Below are positions 51,423 to 59,837 of a DNA stretch of 64,000 nt, one piece after another. Position 1 is the stretch's first letter; each line of letters opens with the position of its first letter. A program made the position numbers and the translations under genes. The notes beneath the pieces are model-generated. The model saw nothing but the letters and a program-made list of their open reading frames with translations. It did not search any database and was not told the origin of the DNA. Source of the stretch: Paraburkholderia aromaticivorans (GTDB lineage Bacteria > Pseudomonadota > Gammaproteobacteria > Burkholderiales > Burkholderiaceae); contig NZ_CP051514.1 in NCBI RefSeq assembly GCF_012689525.1, positions 2,108,001-2,172,000 of the forward strand, read 5' to 3'.

Positions 51423-51750
51423 TGGATCCTCCGGTTGCCTTGGAAAAATCTCTATTTTCCACGTGGGCACATCGATGCCGTTGGCCCGTGAGGATCCACC
51501 TTGCTTTGCTCACTCGGCCACGGGGTGGGACGCGTTCATTTCATTCCTCCAGGTGGCGCAGGCTCAGCGGGTAGGCCACGTACCATCTGACACACAGCAG
51601 GATCACGTCCAGCGGATAGTGCAGGCGTTTGAGTACCTTCGCTACGCCGGCAGGCAGGGCTTTTCTCGCAGCCGCCTTCTTCATATCACGCTTCACTTCA
51701 GGAAAATGTCCGCCTGGATTTTACTCCTGCATCCTTAGCGCGACACAACC

Positions 51751-52119
51751 ATAATTCTGACGATGCAGGCGCAGGCCTGAATGTGCTCGGCCGGAACGCC
51801 TTGACCAGGTCGTCCTCGTCGCGTTTGATGTCCATGTTCTCGATCAAAGACTCCGCCGGCGAGACAACGCAGCCATGATCGTCGGCTCTAGGCCATGAAG
51901 CGTTTTGACACGGTCTGGGCCGAACTCTGCCCGATGATGAACTGCTGGCTGGGTCGGCGCGCTGATCGGCCGCGTCGGTCAGCAGTCGACCCCTTACGGC
52001 CCTTCAGATCCTCAGGAAGCGGCCGTTCTACGTTGATATGGCGAGAACACCGAGAGCGGGCCAGGTGAAGAGAAATAAAGCGAAATGGGCGGATGCTGCG
52101 CGACTAACCCGCTGTAATA
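51751..52119. other. intergenic with an IS1182 end relic
   Basis: No gene recognised. It includes a lone IS1182 terminal fragment at 51895-51917. The minus-strand frame MDIKRDEDDLVKAF near 51830 may be a gene fragment but is not identifiable. Confidence 0.45.
51895..51917. repeat. solo IS1182 terminal repeat
   Basis: GCGTTTTGACACGGTCTG matches the right end of the two IS1182 copies exactly and is followed by GGCC (51918-51921); GGCC also occurs at 51891-51894. No other IS1182 sequence is present, so this is a deletion or excision footprint. Confidence 0.6.
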
Positions 52120-52566
52120 TCAAACGGGCTTATCGCTGCAGTGGCTGGTATAGAAACTGATGCCATTGCCATCGGGATCCTGCATCGAGAAATAGTGGTG
52201 GCCGTATAGCTCGCCATCCGCAATAGCTGACGGTGAATATCCTTTACCGATCAGGCCGACCCTGTAGGATTCCAGATCCGCTTTTGTAGGCCCCGCGATC
52301 ATCAGGTCTATTTTTTCGCTGCTGAAATCAGGCCTCTGCCCATTCTGACTGTTCAGCAAAGCGCCAGCCTGATCATCGCCCTTTTGGAACAGCAGCAAAT
52401 GCGTGCCACCACGCATTTCAACGACCCCCATTCCTGGAAAGGTGCCGAATGCGCGCAGGCCTAAACCAATATAAAAGCGATAGCTCGCCTCGACATCTTG
52501 CACTTTCATAACAAAGTGACCAAGGGTCACGGCAGGCAACAGATCTTCCTGTTCATGTTCGTTCAT
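52120..52566 (-). CDS. glyoxalase/VOC-superfamily protein
   Basis: 148 residues from ATG 52566. The VOC fold is seen in LGHFVMKVQDVEASYRFYIG at the start (first metal-side His), GTHLLLFQKGDDQAG in the middle, and HHYFSMQDPDGNGISFYTSH at the end, with DPDGNxxxF as the signature of the last strand. Members are metal-dependent lyases, dioxygenases or antibiotic-binding proteins. It is divergent from a TetR regulator with a double palindromic operator between them, so it is the likely regulated target. Substrate unknown. Confidence 0.85.
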   Translation of the reverse strand: MNEHEQEDLLPAVTLGHFVMKVQDVEASYRFYIGLGLRAFGTFPGMGVVEMRGGTHLLLFQKGDDQAGALLNSQNGQRPDFSSEKIDLMIAGPTKADLESYRVGLIGKGYSPSAIADGELYGHHYFSMQDPDGNGISFYTSHCSDKPV

Positions 52567-52625
52567 AACGTACCCCAGAGAGTTAGCTGAGAAACAATCT
52601 TGCGCCGCGAGCGTCGCTGCGCTAA

Positions 52626-52668
52626 TCTGACTGGCCAGTCGGAAATAGTATCCGACTGGCCAGTCAGA
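52626..52668. promoter_or_regulatory. double palindromic operator of the TetR regulator
   Basis: Two 18 bp arms, TCTGACTGGCCAGTCGGA (52626-52643) and TCCGACTGGCCAGTCAGA (52651-52668), are exact reverse complements separated by 7 bp. Each contains the perfect 12 bp palindrome GACTGGCCAGTC. The site lies between the divergent VOC and TetR genes, ending 16 bp before the TetR start. Confidence 0.88.
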
Positions 52669-52684
52669 AAAGCAAGGGGTTGTT

Positions 52685-53245
52685 GTGACGCGAAAAAAGG
52701 AAATCGACAAAGACAGGGTTTTAGATGCAGCCGAGGCCGTAATCCTCGAATCTGGCGGCCGAAATTTCACGCTCGATGCCGTCGCCGAGCGCGCAGGAAT
52801 CAGCAAGGGCGGTCTCGTCTATAGCTTTGCAACTAAGGATGGATTGATACACGCTGCGCTAGAACGAGAAATTGCTCGGTTTCAGGAGGCAGTGTGTCGG
52901 CGACTTGGCAGCGGGCCAACTGGGCCGGTCGAATTGGTCCTCGCGCATATCGAGGAAGCACTGGACGAGGACGACGCCTCGACGCAAATGGCGGCTTTTC
53001 TCGTAACCGCCCTGGTGCACGCCCCTGACATGCTGGGGCCGGTCCGAAACCTTTACCGTGCACTGCTCGATCCGCTTCGATCCGAACATGGCGGGGTTGC
53101 TGAAGTACGTCACGCACTGCTGGCTGTTGAAGGTATTTTTCTGCTCCGAGGACTCGGGTTTGCAGAGGTTTCCTCAGACGAGCTCAAATCTGTCCTGCTC
53201 CACGCGCGCAATGTCGTCCTCGCGGCGTTGGATAGACCCGCGTAG
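52685..53245 (+). CDS. TetR family transcriptional repressor
   Basis: 186 residues from a GTG start at 52685. The DNA-binding domain is typical: DKDRVLDAAEAVILESGGRN, FTLDAVAERAGISKGGLVYS and FATKDGLIHAALEREI. The C-terminal ligand domain is a TetR_C-type helical bundle ending LHARNVVLAALDRPA. It is divergent from the VOC gene, and the twin palindromes overlap where both promoters must lie, so it should repress both until an inducer binds. Confidence 0.92.
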   Translation: MTRKKEIDKDRVLDAAEAVILESGGRNFTLDAVAERAGISKGGLVYSFATKDGLIHAALEREIARFQEAVCRRLGSGPTGPVELVLAHIEEALDEDDASTQMAAFLVTALVHAPDMLGPVRNLYRALLDPLRSEHGGVAEVRHALLAVEGIFLLRGLGFAEVSSDELKSVLLHARNVVLAALDRPA

Positions 53246-53685
53246 CGCCCGCTCCGGGAATCAGAGGGTCAACGATGAGCGCGGCAATCGCCCAATCCCG
53301 GCGGGCAGTTCTGATAGGACGGGCGGGTCTTAATTTCGAGCGCCAAGAGTCCGTCGCAAACCGGGACGCGAGCGCAGTATTGCCAGCGAAATGAAGGTCG
53401 ATTGTGGACAATGTAGGTCGCGTAATCGAGTGTCCCTTCATGGCCGAACCCGGAAGTCCATTGGCGGTCCGAGCAGTACCCCTCTAGCCGCACGCTGAAC
53501 TTCTGTAGACGAACCACTTCGGCCTCAGGGAACGTCGGCGTTCACAGATACGCATACATTGAAATTAACCGGAAACAAACAATAATGGTTGATGATTCCC
53601 ATGCAGTTTTTCACGTCGTGATGCGTTTTAAACGTCGATCGGTTATTTCACGCAACTCTATGTCACCAGCGAGAGCAATGCGATC
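53246..53685. other. intergenic, one doubtful minus-strand frame
   Basis: A minus-strand frame at 53269-53517 (MVRLQKFSVRLEGYCSDRQW, 82 codons) is rich in aromatic residues and contains a few Cys, but it has no clear ribosome site or recognised family. It is reported only as a possible small gene. Confidence 0.35.
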
Positions 53686-54819
53686 ATGCAAAAAGCAATA
53701 GCTGCACAGCCGGTCAAGCGGCACGTGTTGAGGGGCCTGCTGGCCGTGACGGCCTTCATGGTCACGTTGCCGGGCGGTTCGTGGGTGCGGGCGGCCGACA
53801 CCGGCGCCGCCGATACGGGAGCGTCCGCGAATCTGTCGCGCGTCGCCGTGCTGGCCACTGGCGGCACGATCGCTGGCCAGGCCGATACACGTGCGGCGAA
53901 TGCGTATAACGCCGGCGCGGTCGGCGCGCAGCAGCTCGTGCAGGCCGTGCCCGGCATCGAGAAGCTCGCGCACCTGAGCACCGAGCAGGTCGCGTCAATC
54001 GGCTCGCAGGACATGAACGACAAAGTCTGGTTCGCGCTCGCGCGGCGCATCCAGCAAATCTTCGATCGCAACGAAGCGGACGCCGTGGTCATTACGCACG
54101 GCACCGATACGCTCGAAGAAACGGCCTTCTTCCTCGACAGCGTGCTGCGCACAGACAAACCGGTGGTGTTGGTCGGCTCGATGCGGCCGTCGACGGCGAT
54201 AAGCGCGGACGGTCCGAGCAACCTGTATGAGGCGGTCGAAGTCGCGGCGAACAACCGTTCACGCGGGCGCGGCGTCATGATCGTGCTCGACGACAAGATC
54301 CAGGCCGCGCGCTGGACGACGAAGACCAACACGACCAGTGTCGAGACCTTCGTGTCGCCGACGACCGGCCCGATCGGCTTTGTCGATCCTGCAAGCGTGA
54401 GGTTCGTGACAGCCGCCGCGCCGGGCAGCGGCGCGAAGTACGCGTTGCCGTCAGGTGATCAGTTGCCGCGCGTCGAGATCGTCTACGCGCACAGCAATAT
54501 GGATGCGCTGCAGATCGACAACGCAATCACGAACGGGGCAAAAGGCATCGTGTTGGCAGGCGTCGGCGACGGCAACACGTCGAAGGAGGCGTTGGACGCG
54601 CTCGAGCGCGCGGCGCAGAAAGGCATCGTGGTAGTACGCTCGACGCGCGTCGGCTCGGGCTTCGTTAACCGCAACGTCGAAGTCAACGACGACAAAAGCG
54701 GTTTCGTTGTGTCGCTCGATCTGAATCCGCAAAAGGCGCGGATACTCACGCAGTTGCTGATCGCAAATGGCATCACGTCGCCCGCGCAGGTTCAGCAGGC
54801 GTTCGCGATCACCCGGTAA
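53686..54819 (+). CDS. ansB: periplasmic type II L-asparaginase
   Basis: 377 residues. Residues 1-36 form an export signal (VLRGLLAVTAFMVTLPGGSW, then VRAA). The first catalytic motif, VAVLATGGTIAGQAD, has nucleophile Thr about residue 61. The second, VVITHGTDTLEETAFF, holds the Thr139-Asp140 pair. VLVGSMRPSTAISADGPSNL and the conserved Lys in DDKIQAARWTTKTNT complete the site. It hydrolyses asparagine (and usually some glutamine) in the periplasm to aspartate and ammonia. Length and motifs are normal. An IS1182 insertion begins 138 bp downstream. Confidence 0.94.
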   Translation: MQKAIAAQPVKRHVLRGLLAVTAFMVTLPGGSWVRAADTGAADTGASANLSRVAVLATGGTIAGQADTRAANAYNAGAVGAQQLVQAVPGIEKLAHLSTEQVASIGSQDMNDKVWFALARRIQQIFDRNEADAVVITHGTDTLEETAFFLDSVLRTDKPVVLVGSMRPSTAISADGPSNLYEAVEVAANNRSRGRGVMIVLDDKIQAARWTTKTNTTSVETFVSPTTGPIGFVDPASVRFVTAAAPGSGAKYALPSGDQLPRVEIVYAHSNMDALQIDNAITNGAKGIVLAGVGDGNTSKEALDALERAAQKGIVVVRSTRVGSGFVNRNVEVNDDKSGFVVSLDLNPQKARILTQLLIANGITSPAQVQQAFAITR

Positions 54820-55095
54820 CGCTGCGCGCAGGTCAGTGTGCCTGTAAAAAGCCGGCTGCCATGCTTCCGACAGTCCGTGCACGAAGTTCCGTTGTTTGGT
54901 GCGAAGCTGCCGTTCGAATGTCTAGACGAAACTGCGAGGCAATGGCCGTAACTGGCCCAGACCGTGTCAAAACGCGTGGCCGCCGGGAATTTGACCAGGC
55001 GCTGTCTCGGCGGAGATCGCGGCTTATCGGTTGCGGCATCCTAAACGTCAATTCAGCGCCGAACATGTTGCAAGGACCGTCTGCCGCACGAGGTT

Positions 55096-56526
55096 TCACG
55101 CCCGCATTGCCTTCATAACCGTATCTGAGCCGAGTAGCTTGATTACCCGCTTCATGTTGTAAGCGAGCACGTGCAAGCTCATCTCCGTGCTCACCCGCTC
55201 GATAGTGCGCGTCAGGAAATGAGTCGCTCCCATCCAGGCCTTGATCGTGCCGAAGGGATGCTCGACGGTCTGTCGTCGGATACGCATCATGTCCGGGGCG
55301 AGATCAAGCCGGACCTGCATCTCTTCGAGCAATCCTTCGTGCTCCCAACGCGTTACCCGTCGTTCGGTGCTTGGGGTGCATTTATCTTTCAATGAGCACT
55401 GTTGGCACTGCGAGCTCCAGTAGCGATCTAACTTCAGGTCACGTTCAGTTGTCCTGTAGCGCCATATGAGACGCTCGCCCGCCGGACATCGATACTCGTT
55501 CTTCTCAGCGTCGTAGATAAAATCTTCTTTGCCCAAGCGGCCGTCGAACGTCGCGCCCGAGGTCTTCGTCTTGGGAACAAACGCCGTGATTCCGGCCTCG
55601 TGGCATGCGAGTATCTCCTCGCTCTTGTAATAGCCTTTGTCTGCAACTGCCGTGAGTTTCTCGACACCCATTTCCTTACGCGCGAGCTTGGCCATCGACG
55701 TAAGTTGGTCACGATCAATGCCGTTGTTGGTGACCTCGTGCGCGACAATCAGATGGTGCTTTGCATCGACCGCTACCTGGACGTTGTAGCCGACGACGCC
55801 TGTACCTCGCGTCTTCATCGAACGCGCGTCCGGGTCCGTGAGCGACACTTGCTTGTCCGGCGCTGCGTCGAGTTGAACTTCGACTTGCTTGAGGATTTGC
55901 ATCTGCTCCTTGAGAGCCGCAATCTTGTCTTGCAGCCGTTCTGTCTTTGCCTTCGCGATCGTCGGCTCCTGGCGATCGGCGGTGTCCATCTGCACAAGAT
56001 AACGGCTGATGCTTGCCTCGATATCCCGCATTCGCCGTTCTAGTTTTGCGTTGGTGAAGTTGCGGTCGCGATGGTTCACTGCCTTAAACTTGCTGCCATC
56101 GATTGCAACGAGCGCTTCGGAGAACAGGTCCAGGCGTTGGCATAGCATGACGAACTGACGGCAGACGCTGCGGATCGCTTTGCCGTTGTCTTTGCGGAAC
56201 CGCGCAATGGTCTTGAAGTCCGGTGCCAAGCGGCCGGTGAGCCACATCAATTCAATGTTGCGTTGGGCCTCGCGCTCAAGGCGACGACTGGATTGAATAC
56301 GGTTCAGGTAACCGTAGATATAGATCTTAAGCATCACCTCCGGGTGATATGAAGGTCGGCCGGTAAGTGCTGGTTCGACGCCCTCAAACCCAAGCTTCTG
56401 AAGATCAAGTTCATCTACAAAGACATCGACTACGCGCACGGGGTTCGTGTCCGTCACGTAGTCGTCGAGCGCTTCGGGAAGAAGAAAGCTTTGCGTACGA
56501 TTGTCGCCTTGAACGAACCGCTTCAT
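55096..56526 (-). CDS. IS1182 family transposase, second copy
   Basis: The translation is the same as that of the transposase at 10590-12020, with the same GGAGG site and ATG. All catalytic and Cys motifs are retained. Although the gene is intact, one terminal repeat of this copy is broken by another element, so the copy should be immobile as a unit yet can still supply transposase to copy 1. Confidence 0.92.
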   Translation of the reverse strand: MKRFVQGDNRTQSFLLPEALDDYVTDTNPVRVVDVFVDELDLQKLGFEGVEPALTGRPSYHPEVMLKIYIYGYLNRIQSSRRLEREAQRNIELMWLTGRLAPDFKTIARFRKDNGKAIRSVCRQFVMLCQRLDLFSEALVAIDGSKFKAVNHRDRNFTNAKLERRMRDIEASISRYLVQMDTADRQEPTIAKAKTERLQDKIAALKEQMQILKQVEVQLDAAPDKQVSLTDPDARSMKTRGTGVVGYNVQVAVDAKHHLIVAHEVTNNGIDRDQLTSMAKLARKEMGVEKLTAVADKGYYKSEEILACHEAGITAFVPKTKTSGATFDGRLGKEDFIYDAEKNEYRCPAGERLIWRYRTTERDLKLDRYWSSQCQQCSLKDKCTPSTERRVTRWEHEGLLEEMQVRLDLAPDMMRIRRQTVEHPFGTIKAWMGATHFLTRTIERVSTEMSLHVLAYNMKRVIKLLGSDTVMKAMRA

Positions 56527-56591
56527 CTCGCGCACCCTCCGCTATCGGACGAGATATTTTAGCAATTCAAAAAGGTGTTTTGACACACTCT

Positions 56592-57999
56592 TATATGGAC
56601 ACCGCCCGGTTTGCCAGGTTGATTTTGATGTGACGTCTCGACGCGGTATCGGCTGCGGTCTTATATCCGGCTTTACGCAAGCCGTAGCCGCGAGCCCTGA
56701 TGGAATTCGCCAAGAACGTCCTCATCTGGGCCGCGTGCTTCAGGCACAAGAGTGTGTTCAGGTTTACGTTCTTGCGGTCCGACCTGTTTCGCCATCACAT
56801 GGATTCAACCTAAGCAACCTACCGGTCCCCCAATATCCAGATGCCTGTTACTGCTAGTTCGGTCTTACACTGATGTGACTCGCCTCGTAAGTACTCTCAT
56901 GGGCCAGTATTGCCCACGCAGTACGCGCTATCTTGTTCGCGAGCGCGACAGCTACTACGTTACCTGGGCGCCTCTCCTGCATTCCCTTCTGCCAGTTGGA
57001 CGGTATCTTTGCGTGACACAGGACGGAACGTGCCCCGTGGATCAGTAATGTGCGCAGGTACGGGTCTCCTCGCTTTGAGATCGAGCCTAATCGAACCTTG
57101 CCACCTGTGCCGTTTTGCCGGGGAACAAGCCCGAGGAACGCAGCGAATTCGCGGCCCGATTTGAACGTCCTCGCGTCTCCGATTGTTGCTACCAGAGCGG
57201 TCGCGGTGAGCCTGCCGATACCCGGCACTTCGGAAATCGCACGACACGCCGCTTCCTGCTTCTGCCAGGCTCCAATACGCTTCTCGAGTTGATCGATGTC
57301 GTTCTCAAACGCGTTGATACGTCGTAGTTGCTCTTGTAGATTTAGGACTATAGATCGCGGCAATGTGTCTTCCAGTTCCGCCATGCGCTCACGGATCTCG
57401 GACATTCCTGCCACGCGTCCGGCTCGGAATGTGACGCCGAATTCGTACAAAAACCCACGGAGCTGATTGATCTGCATCGTCCGGAACTTCACGAGCAGTG
57501 AGCGCATTCGGTGTAGGCTAAGCATCGCTTGTTGATCCTCCGTCTTGGCTGCGACCGTGCGCATTCCAGGCTGCTGGACAGCAGTCCATATCGCTCTGGC
57601 ATCCGCCGCGTCGGTCTTGTTCGTTTGCACGAACGGACGGACAAACTGGGCATGCAGTAACACCACCTCGTGCCCGAGCGACTGGATCTTACGGGCCCAC
57701 CAGTGAGCGCTTCCGCACGCCTCAAGCGCCACTCGACCAGCAGGGCGCTGGGCTAGGAAAGCGATCAGATCGTCACGTCCGAACCGGCGGTTCGCAACTT
57801 CACCGGTTTGCGCGTCGACCCAGTACATTTGGAATACACGCTTTGCAACATCCAATCCATACGTCGTAACATTCATTTGGGGCCTCCGTTCCTCAAGTGG
57901 ACGTGTCGAAACTCCAGTCTGGCACATTGATGCTGTTGGCTTCCGGAGACCTTCGATCATGCCCAGGTCCCCGAAGGGAGGGCGGTGTCCATTCCATCT
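56592..57999 (-). mobile_element. IS1111-group element inserted in an IS1182 terminal repeat
   Basis: The sub-terminal inverted repeat ATGGACACCGCCC lies at 56595-56607 and, inverted, at 57980-57992. It is preceded by three bases (TAT) and followed by seven (TCCATCT), the 3/7 asymmetry of IS1111 elements. The element sits one base from the end of IS1182 copy 2. Confidence 0.82.
56854..57876 (-). CDS. IS1111-group transposase (IS110 family)
   Basis: 340 residues from ATG 57876, supported by GGAGGCCCC upstream; the frame is open to 58044 but that would read into the flank. DEDD domain: YGLDVAKRVFQMYWVDAQTG, VALEACGSAHWWARKI, QTNKTDAADARAIWTAVQQP. C-terminal domain: ISEVPGIGRLTATALVATIG, KSGREFAAFLGLVPRQNGTG, ISKRGDPYLRTLLIHGARSV. 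Intact. It is closely related to the transposase at 50400-51422 but is a different element with different end repeats. Confidence 0.93.
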   Translation of the reverse strand: MNVTTYGLDVAKRVFQMYWVDAQTGEVANRRFGRDDLIAFLAQRPAGRVALEACGSAHWWARKIQSLGHEVVLLHAQFVRPFVQTNKTDAADARAIWTAVQQPGMRTVAAKTEDQQAMLSLHRMRSLLVKFRTMQINQLRGFLYEFGVTFRAGRVAGMSEIRERMAELEDTLPRSIVLNLQEQLRRINAFENDIDQLEKRIGAWQKQEAACRAISEVPGIGRLTATALVATIGDARTFKSGREFAAFLGLVPRQNGTGGKVRLGSISKRGDPYLRTLLIHGARSVLCHAKIPSNWQKGMQERRPGNVVAVALANKIARTAWAILAHESTYEASHISVRPN

Positions 58000-58211
58000 G
58001 GGCCGTCTACCGCCGAACACCGAACGGTTGGAGTGTCGCTTCATTGCGGTCGCTCGCGTCTATGCTGCGCACGCCCCTTGCTCGGCCCATGCGGCTATTA
58101 CTCCCCGAAGCCGCTTGTCGGGCGGGCGGTCAAGGCGTAGAAACTTGATACGCTTTGTGTACTTCTGTGACGCCGCTTACGTCACCTGGCAAGGCATGCG
58201 AGGGAGGGGAC

Positions 58212-58601
58212 ATGACATTCAAGGCCCAGTGGTACCGGGACAAGTTTGTGAAAAAACGTGGCAAAGGCTTCTGCGGCTATCCGGTCGCAACAGTTGCCTT
58301 CTACGGGCCAGACGACATCAGAGCGACGAAGGTCACTGTTGGCATCGTCACGCACGAAGGTGCTGACGCGGACCCTGTTGAGCGATGGTTCTGCAAAACA
58401 ACCGATGCGAGAACTGATCCAGAAGTCACCGAAGCAATCGTTCGATTCATCGATCATCATGGTGCCAAATCGGTGGCGGCCGTCGATCGCATCATCGGCT
58501 GCCCGCATGAGGAAGGCATTGACTACCCAGACGGCGAAGAATGTATGCAGTGTTCGTTCTGGGCCAACCGTGATCGATGGAGCGGCAAGATCATACAGTG
58601 A
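58212..58601 (+). CDS. conserved hypothetical protein, 129 aa, with C-terminal CPHEEGIDYP motif
   Basis: ATG 58212 follows GGAGGGG. The protein starts MTFKAQWYRDKFVKKRGKGF and has YPVATVAFYGPDDIRATKVT, HHGAKSVAAVDRIIGCPHEE, GIDYPDGEECMQCSFWANRD and RWSGKIIQ. The late Cys residues (GCPHEE, ECMQC) and His may bind a metal. Proteins of this pattern occur in many proteobacteria without assigned function. No signal peptide. It is the first intact gene after the nested IS block and is followed by two more uncharacterised genes on the same strand. Confidence 0.72.
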   Translation: MTFKAQWYRDKFVKKRGKGFCGYPVATVAFYGPDDIRATKVTVGIVTHEGADADPVERWFCKTTDARTDPEVTEAIVRFIDHHGAKSVAAVDRIIGCPHEEGIDYPDGEECMQCSFWANRDRWSGKIIQ

Positions 58602-58985
58602 GACTTCAGGAGGCAAGCGCTTCAATTCTCGCGCTTAGGCGTTCCGTACTCGCGTCATGCCGAACGTAGTCATGCATTCAATAACGCACGACACTTGCTG
58701 GACGAGAAGGGCGCGCGTGACCCTCAGCGTGGCGCAGCCAAACACGTGGCGCGATTCCCCGCGACCGTGATCGCCGACGCGACGGACTTCAACTCCACGA
58801 GTGCGATAACCGCGACGGAGTTCACGTGCAGGATAGGCCCGGCGCGAGGGGCTCTCGACCGGAACGACGCGAAGCCTGGCCATGCGCTCGGCGTAAGGTA
58901 CCGGGGCGAATCTCGTGCTGGGTAGGCACGTTGTGGAATCTTGTCGAGCGTGGTGAGCATCACCGTTTATGCAAGGGGCAGAACC
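58602..58985. other. intergenic, no recognised gene
   Basis: It contains a TTGTGGAATCTTGTCG stretch near 58931 also present near 16991. No frame with a supported start. Confidence 0.4.
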
Positions 58986-59426
58986 ATGGGTTTTTCTTGT
59001 CGAACGTTTCTGATCGCTCGTGACGATACCCTCTGGCGGCTGTCAGGCACCAGTTTCGACCGGATGCTGCGAGATCCTGCAAGCCATTGTCTGCCCGTTT
59101 TTGCAGGGCAACGGGCGCGAATGGCCAGCGTCGAGGTCGAGCTTGTGGACAGAAACCCGGTGCGTGTTGTTCGGAGCACGTTTTCCATTCTTAATTTCGA
59201 TGCCGAAGGCCGCGTCGACCCGAGCAGATTCGAAAAGCAGCAATTTGCCCTCCTGGAATCGGTCGTCGCACCTGTCGTAGCCGTATTCGATGATGACAGC
59301 CACCAGACAGTCGTCGACGCAACGTCCCGATTCCTTGCACATGGAGGCCAATGGGCTCCGTCGCGCGCTTTGGCGCGCGTCATCGATCAGACTGCGTTGG
59401 GCCAACAACAGTGCCGACGCCTATGA
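58986..59426 (+). CDS. conserved hypothetical protein, 146 aa
   Basis: ATG 58986 is preferred (AAGGGG seven bases upstream) over the longer frame from 58941. The protein begins MGFSCRTFLIARDDTLWRLS and continues GTSFDRMLRDPASHCLPVFA, VELVDRNPVRVVRSTFSILN, FDAEGRVDPSRFEKQQFALL and ATSRFLAHGGQWAPSRALAR. The composition is that of a small soluble alpha/beta protein. Relatives occur in Burkholderiales as unnamed proteins. There is no export signal and no known motif. Confidence 0.68.
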   Translation: MGFSCRTFLIARDDTLWRLSGTSFDRMLRDPASHCLPVFAGQRARMASVEVELVDRNPVRVVRSTFSILNFDAEGRVDPSRFEKQQFALLESVVAPVVAVFDDDSHQTVVDATSRFLAHGGQWAPSRALARVIDQTALGQQQCRRL

Positions 59427-59837
59427 GTCGTCGCTGACAGGCTCGCCTACGGCATCCAGTTTTCGATTCTCGAGTCTCGGCGGGGGCTCGACAGCGACCA
59501 ACTCATACGGTCATCGTGTAAGCCGCCGCTCGCGAGCGAAAAATCCGCCGCTATCCGAATGGCGGCTTTGCCCCGACGACCTGTCCGCCAAAGGGCCGCT
59601 GCTACTCGAAGCCGACGTTCAAATGTCCGCGCGACGGCGCGGTGAACGGCAGGGGATGGCCGCACCGGCCCGCTCGAACCGTTGGTCGCCGCTACGACAA
59701 GTGGTTGCAGAAGGTAGCATTTCAATCCAGCGTCGACATTCGGCCAGTTCGAATCCGCAGGCTCCCCGCAAGACGACAAACGCGCGTGCGACAATCACGC
59801 AGCGACCCAACCGGGCGAAAACCGTAGTGGTGGATTG
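59427..59837. other. intergenic, no recognised gene
   Basis: Overlapping frames only. Nothing was identified between the two hypothetical genes. Confidence 0.4.

Larger units (their letters stand above)
48623..51544 (-). mobile_element. IS1111-group (IS110 family) element carrying a second IS110 element
   Basis: A 13 bp inverted repeat, ATGAACGCGTCCC, lies at 48626-48638 and inverted at 51527-51539. It is sub-terminal: three bases precede it on one side and about five to seven follow on the other, the asymmetry known for IS1111 elements. Its transposase is at 50400-51422. The 1.7 kb beyond that stop holds another IS110 transposase (48906-49922), inserted in the element's non-coding end. Confidence 0.72.
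48044..51684 (-). pseudogene. IS6 family transposase, split by an IS1111-group element
   Basis: The N-terminal part (51684 to about 51545) reads MKKAAARKALPAGVAKVLKR and LDVILLCVRWYVAYPLSLRH, ending HLEE. The C-terminal part (48622 to 48044) resumes MMAERGFEVDHSSVHRWVIK and contains SWRMDETYVKVRGQWKYLYR (first Asp), TMDKSGAN (second Asp) and NNIVEQDHRAIKRRTRPMMG (Glu). The halves join precisely within LEEMMAERG when 48623-51544 is removed, leaving a 2-base overlap (GA). The DDE core is intact but the gene is disrupted. Confidence 0.88.
47988..51750 (-). mobile_element. IS6 family element interrupted by a 2.9 kb insertion
   Basis: Terminal repeats GGTTGTGTCGCGATAA (47988-48003) and the complement of GGTTGTGTCGCGCTAA (51735-51750) bracket both halves of an IS6 transposase gene. 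The insert 48623-51544 accounts for the extra length; without it the element is about 840 bp, normal for IS6. No 8 bp target duplication was seen. Confidence 0.82.
54958..58000 (-). mobile_element. IS1182 copy 2, interrupted in its terminal repeat by an IS1111-group element
   Basis: It matches copy 1 (10524-12158) in inverted orientation. GGCC flanks lie at 54954-54957 and 58001-58004. The IS1182 sequence runs 54958-56591 (ending CACACTCT) and its last base, G, is at 58000. The 1408 bp between is an IS1111-group element. The two parts add up to 1635 bp, exactly the length of copy 1. Confidence 0.88.

Noticed and set aside
56592..56607. Initial reading of IS1182 copy 2 as truncated at its outer end
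   Set aside because: The missing last base and the GGCC flank reappear at 58000-58004 beyond an IS1111-group element, so the end is interrupted, not lost.
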